Source: an uncultured Bacilli bacterium
Lineage (GTDB): Bacteria; Bacillota_I; Bacilli_A; RF39; UBA660
Length of the DNA stretch: 52,225 bases
Direction: 5' to 3'
Assembly (NCBI GenBank): GCA_934130105.1
Contig: CAKOXL010000006.1
Span: 1-52,225 of the forward strand
The translations under genes and the position numbers were made by a program. Shown piece by piece: positions 52,049-52,225 of this stretch; position 1 is the stretch's first letter; every line of letters begins with the position of its first letter. Under the pieces are notes generated by a model, which was given only the letters and a program-made list of their open reading frames with translations, was not told the DNA's origin and did not search any database.

Positions 52049-52225
52049 ATGTTTAAGAAAAAAAATAACGACTCTATTGACTACGGTAAATTAAATGAGG
52101 GGATAAGAATAGGTGTCAATATATTAAAAATATTCTTTATTCTTTCAATAGTTGTTTTAATTTTTATTTGTAGTAGGTTATTTAGTGATTGGAAAATACT
52201 TCCTTTCATTGGAAAAATATTAACC
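52049..52225 (+). CDS. AI-2E family transporter, 5' part only
   Basis: The frame runs from ATG 52049 to the window end (59 codons, no stop), behind a GAGGTGA site and an extended -10 box (TGCTATATT, 52011-52019). The N-terminus, a polar head then RIGVNILKIFFILSIVVLI and DWKILPFIGKIL, resembles AI-2E/PerM-type transporters of low-GC Gram-positives, as at 14747. The identification rests on the N-terminal part alone. Confidence 0.6.
   Translation, partial: MFKKKNNDSIDYGKLNEGIRIGVNILKIFFILSIVVLIFICSRLFSDWKILPFIGKILT

Overview
The window comes from a very AT-rich, low-G+C Gram-positive-type bacterium. Core genes (rel, dtd, gmk, rnhC, ftsA, ftsZ, mraZ, rsmH, ftsL, a PASTA-bearing class B PBP) look like those of Bacilli. 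Conserved synteny spoVB-comN-rel-dtd is a pruned version of the Bacillus order. TGA acts as a stop (dtd, the first AI-2E transporter gene, the marR-type gene), so the code is standard, not the Mycoplasma code. I infer a reduced-genome, uncultured gut-type member of the Bacilli/'Tenericutes' fringe; the exact taxon cannot be read from the sequence. Ribosome binding sites are strong and most operons end in clear hairpin plus T-tract terminators. No rRNA, tRNA or CRISPR array is visible.

Layout. 1-1.2 kb: 3' end of a glycine-rich surface protein. 1.4-5.2 kb: TetR regulator divergent from a two-gene MacB/FtsX-type ABC system. 5.3-6.9 kb: secreted DNA-entry-type nuclease and methionine aminopeptidase. 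7.0-7.4 kb: internally deleted IS605-type element keeping a tnpB 3' scrap and an omega-RNA-like tail. 7.6-10.5 kb: four tandem paralogues of unknown function. 10.5-15.8 kb: spoVB-like flippase, comN, rel, dtd, AI-2E transporter. 15.9-19.7 kb: two zinc-ribbon membrane proteins, gmk, rnhC. 19.9-27.6 kb: three giant tandem-repeat paralogues. 27.7-31.7 kb: cvpA, thioredoxin, ftsA, ftsZ, YcxB-like protein. 31.9-36.3 kb: MarR regulator with a heterodimeric ABC exporter. 36.3-36.7 kb: second copy of the IS-derived element. 36.7-40.6 kb: mraZ-rsmH-ftsL-pbpB headed by three MraZ boxes. 40.7-49.1 kb: membrane proteins, a CotF-like pair, a lipoprotein, an ABC-2 exporter, a hypothetical gene and a MacB-type fusion. 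49.5-52 kb: two genes with sigma-like helix-turn-helix domains, then the start of a second AI-2E transporter.

The most interesting content is the three-gene solenoid cluster. Each protein has an identical-type N-terminal cap, then 24, 10 or 13 helical repeats of 31 or 27 residues, then a shared 257-residue C-terminal region that may contain a sigma-type helix-turn-helix. In genes 1 and 3 the repeats are almost invariant except at positions 7, 9 and 11, which flank a Gly-Lys/Asn-Ser turn. Concentrated variation in an inter-helix loop is the pattern expected of a modular recognition code (compare TALE repeats or mTERF repeats). The genes show recent internal duplications and sequence homogenisation, and two of them share an almost identical promoter motif with the unknown four-paralogue operon at 7.6 kb. 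These observations are direct; a nucleic-acid-reading function is inference.
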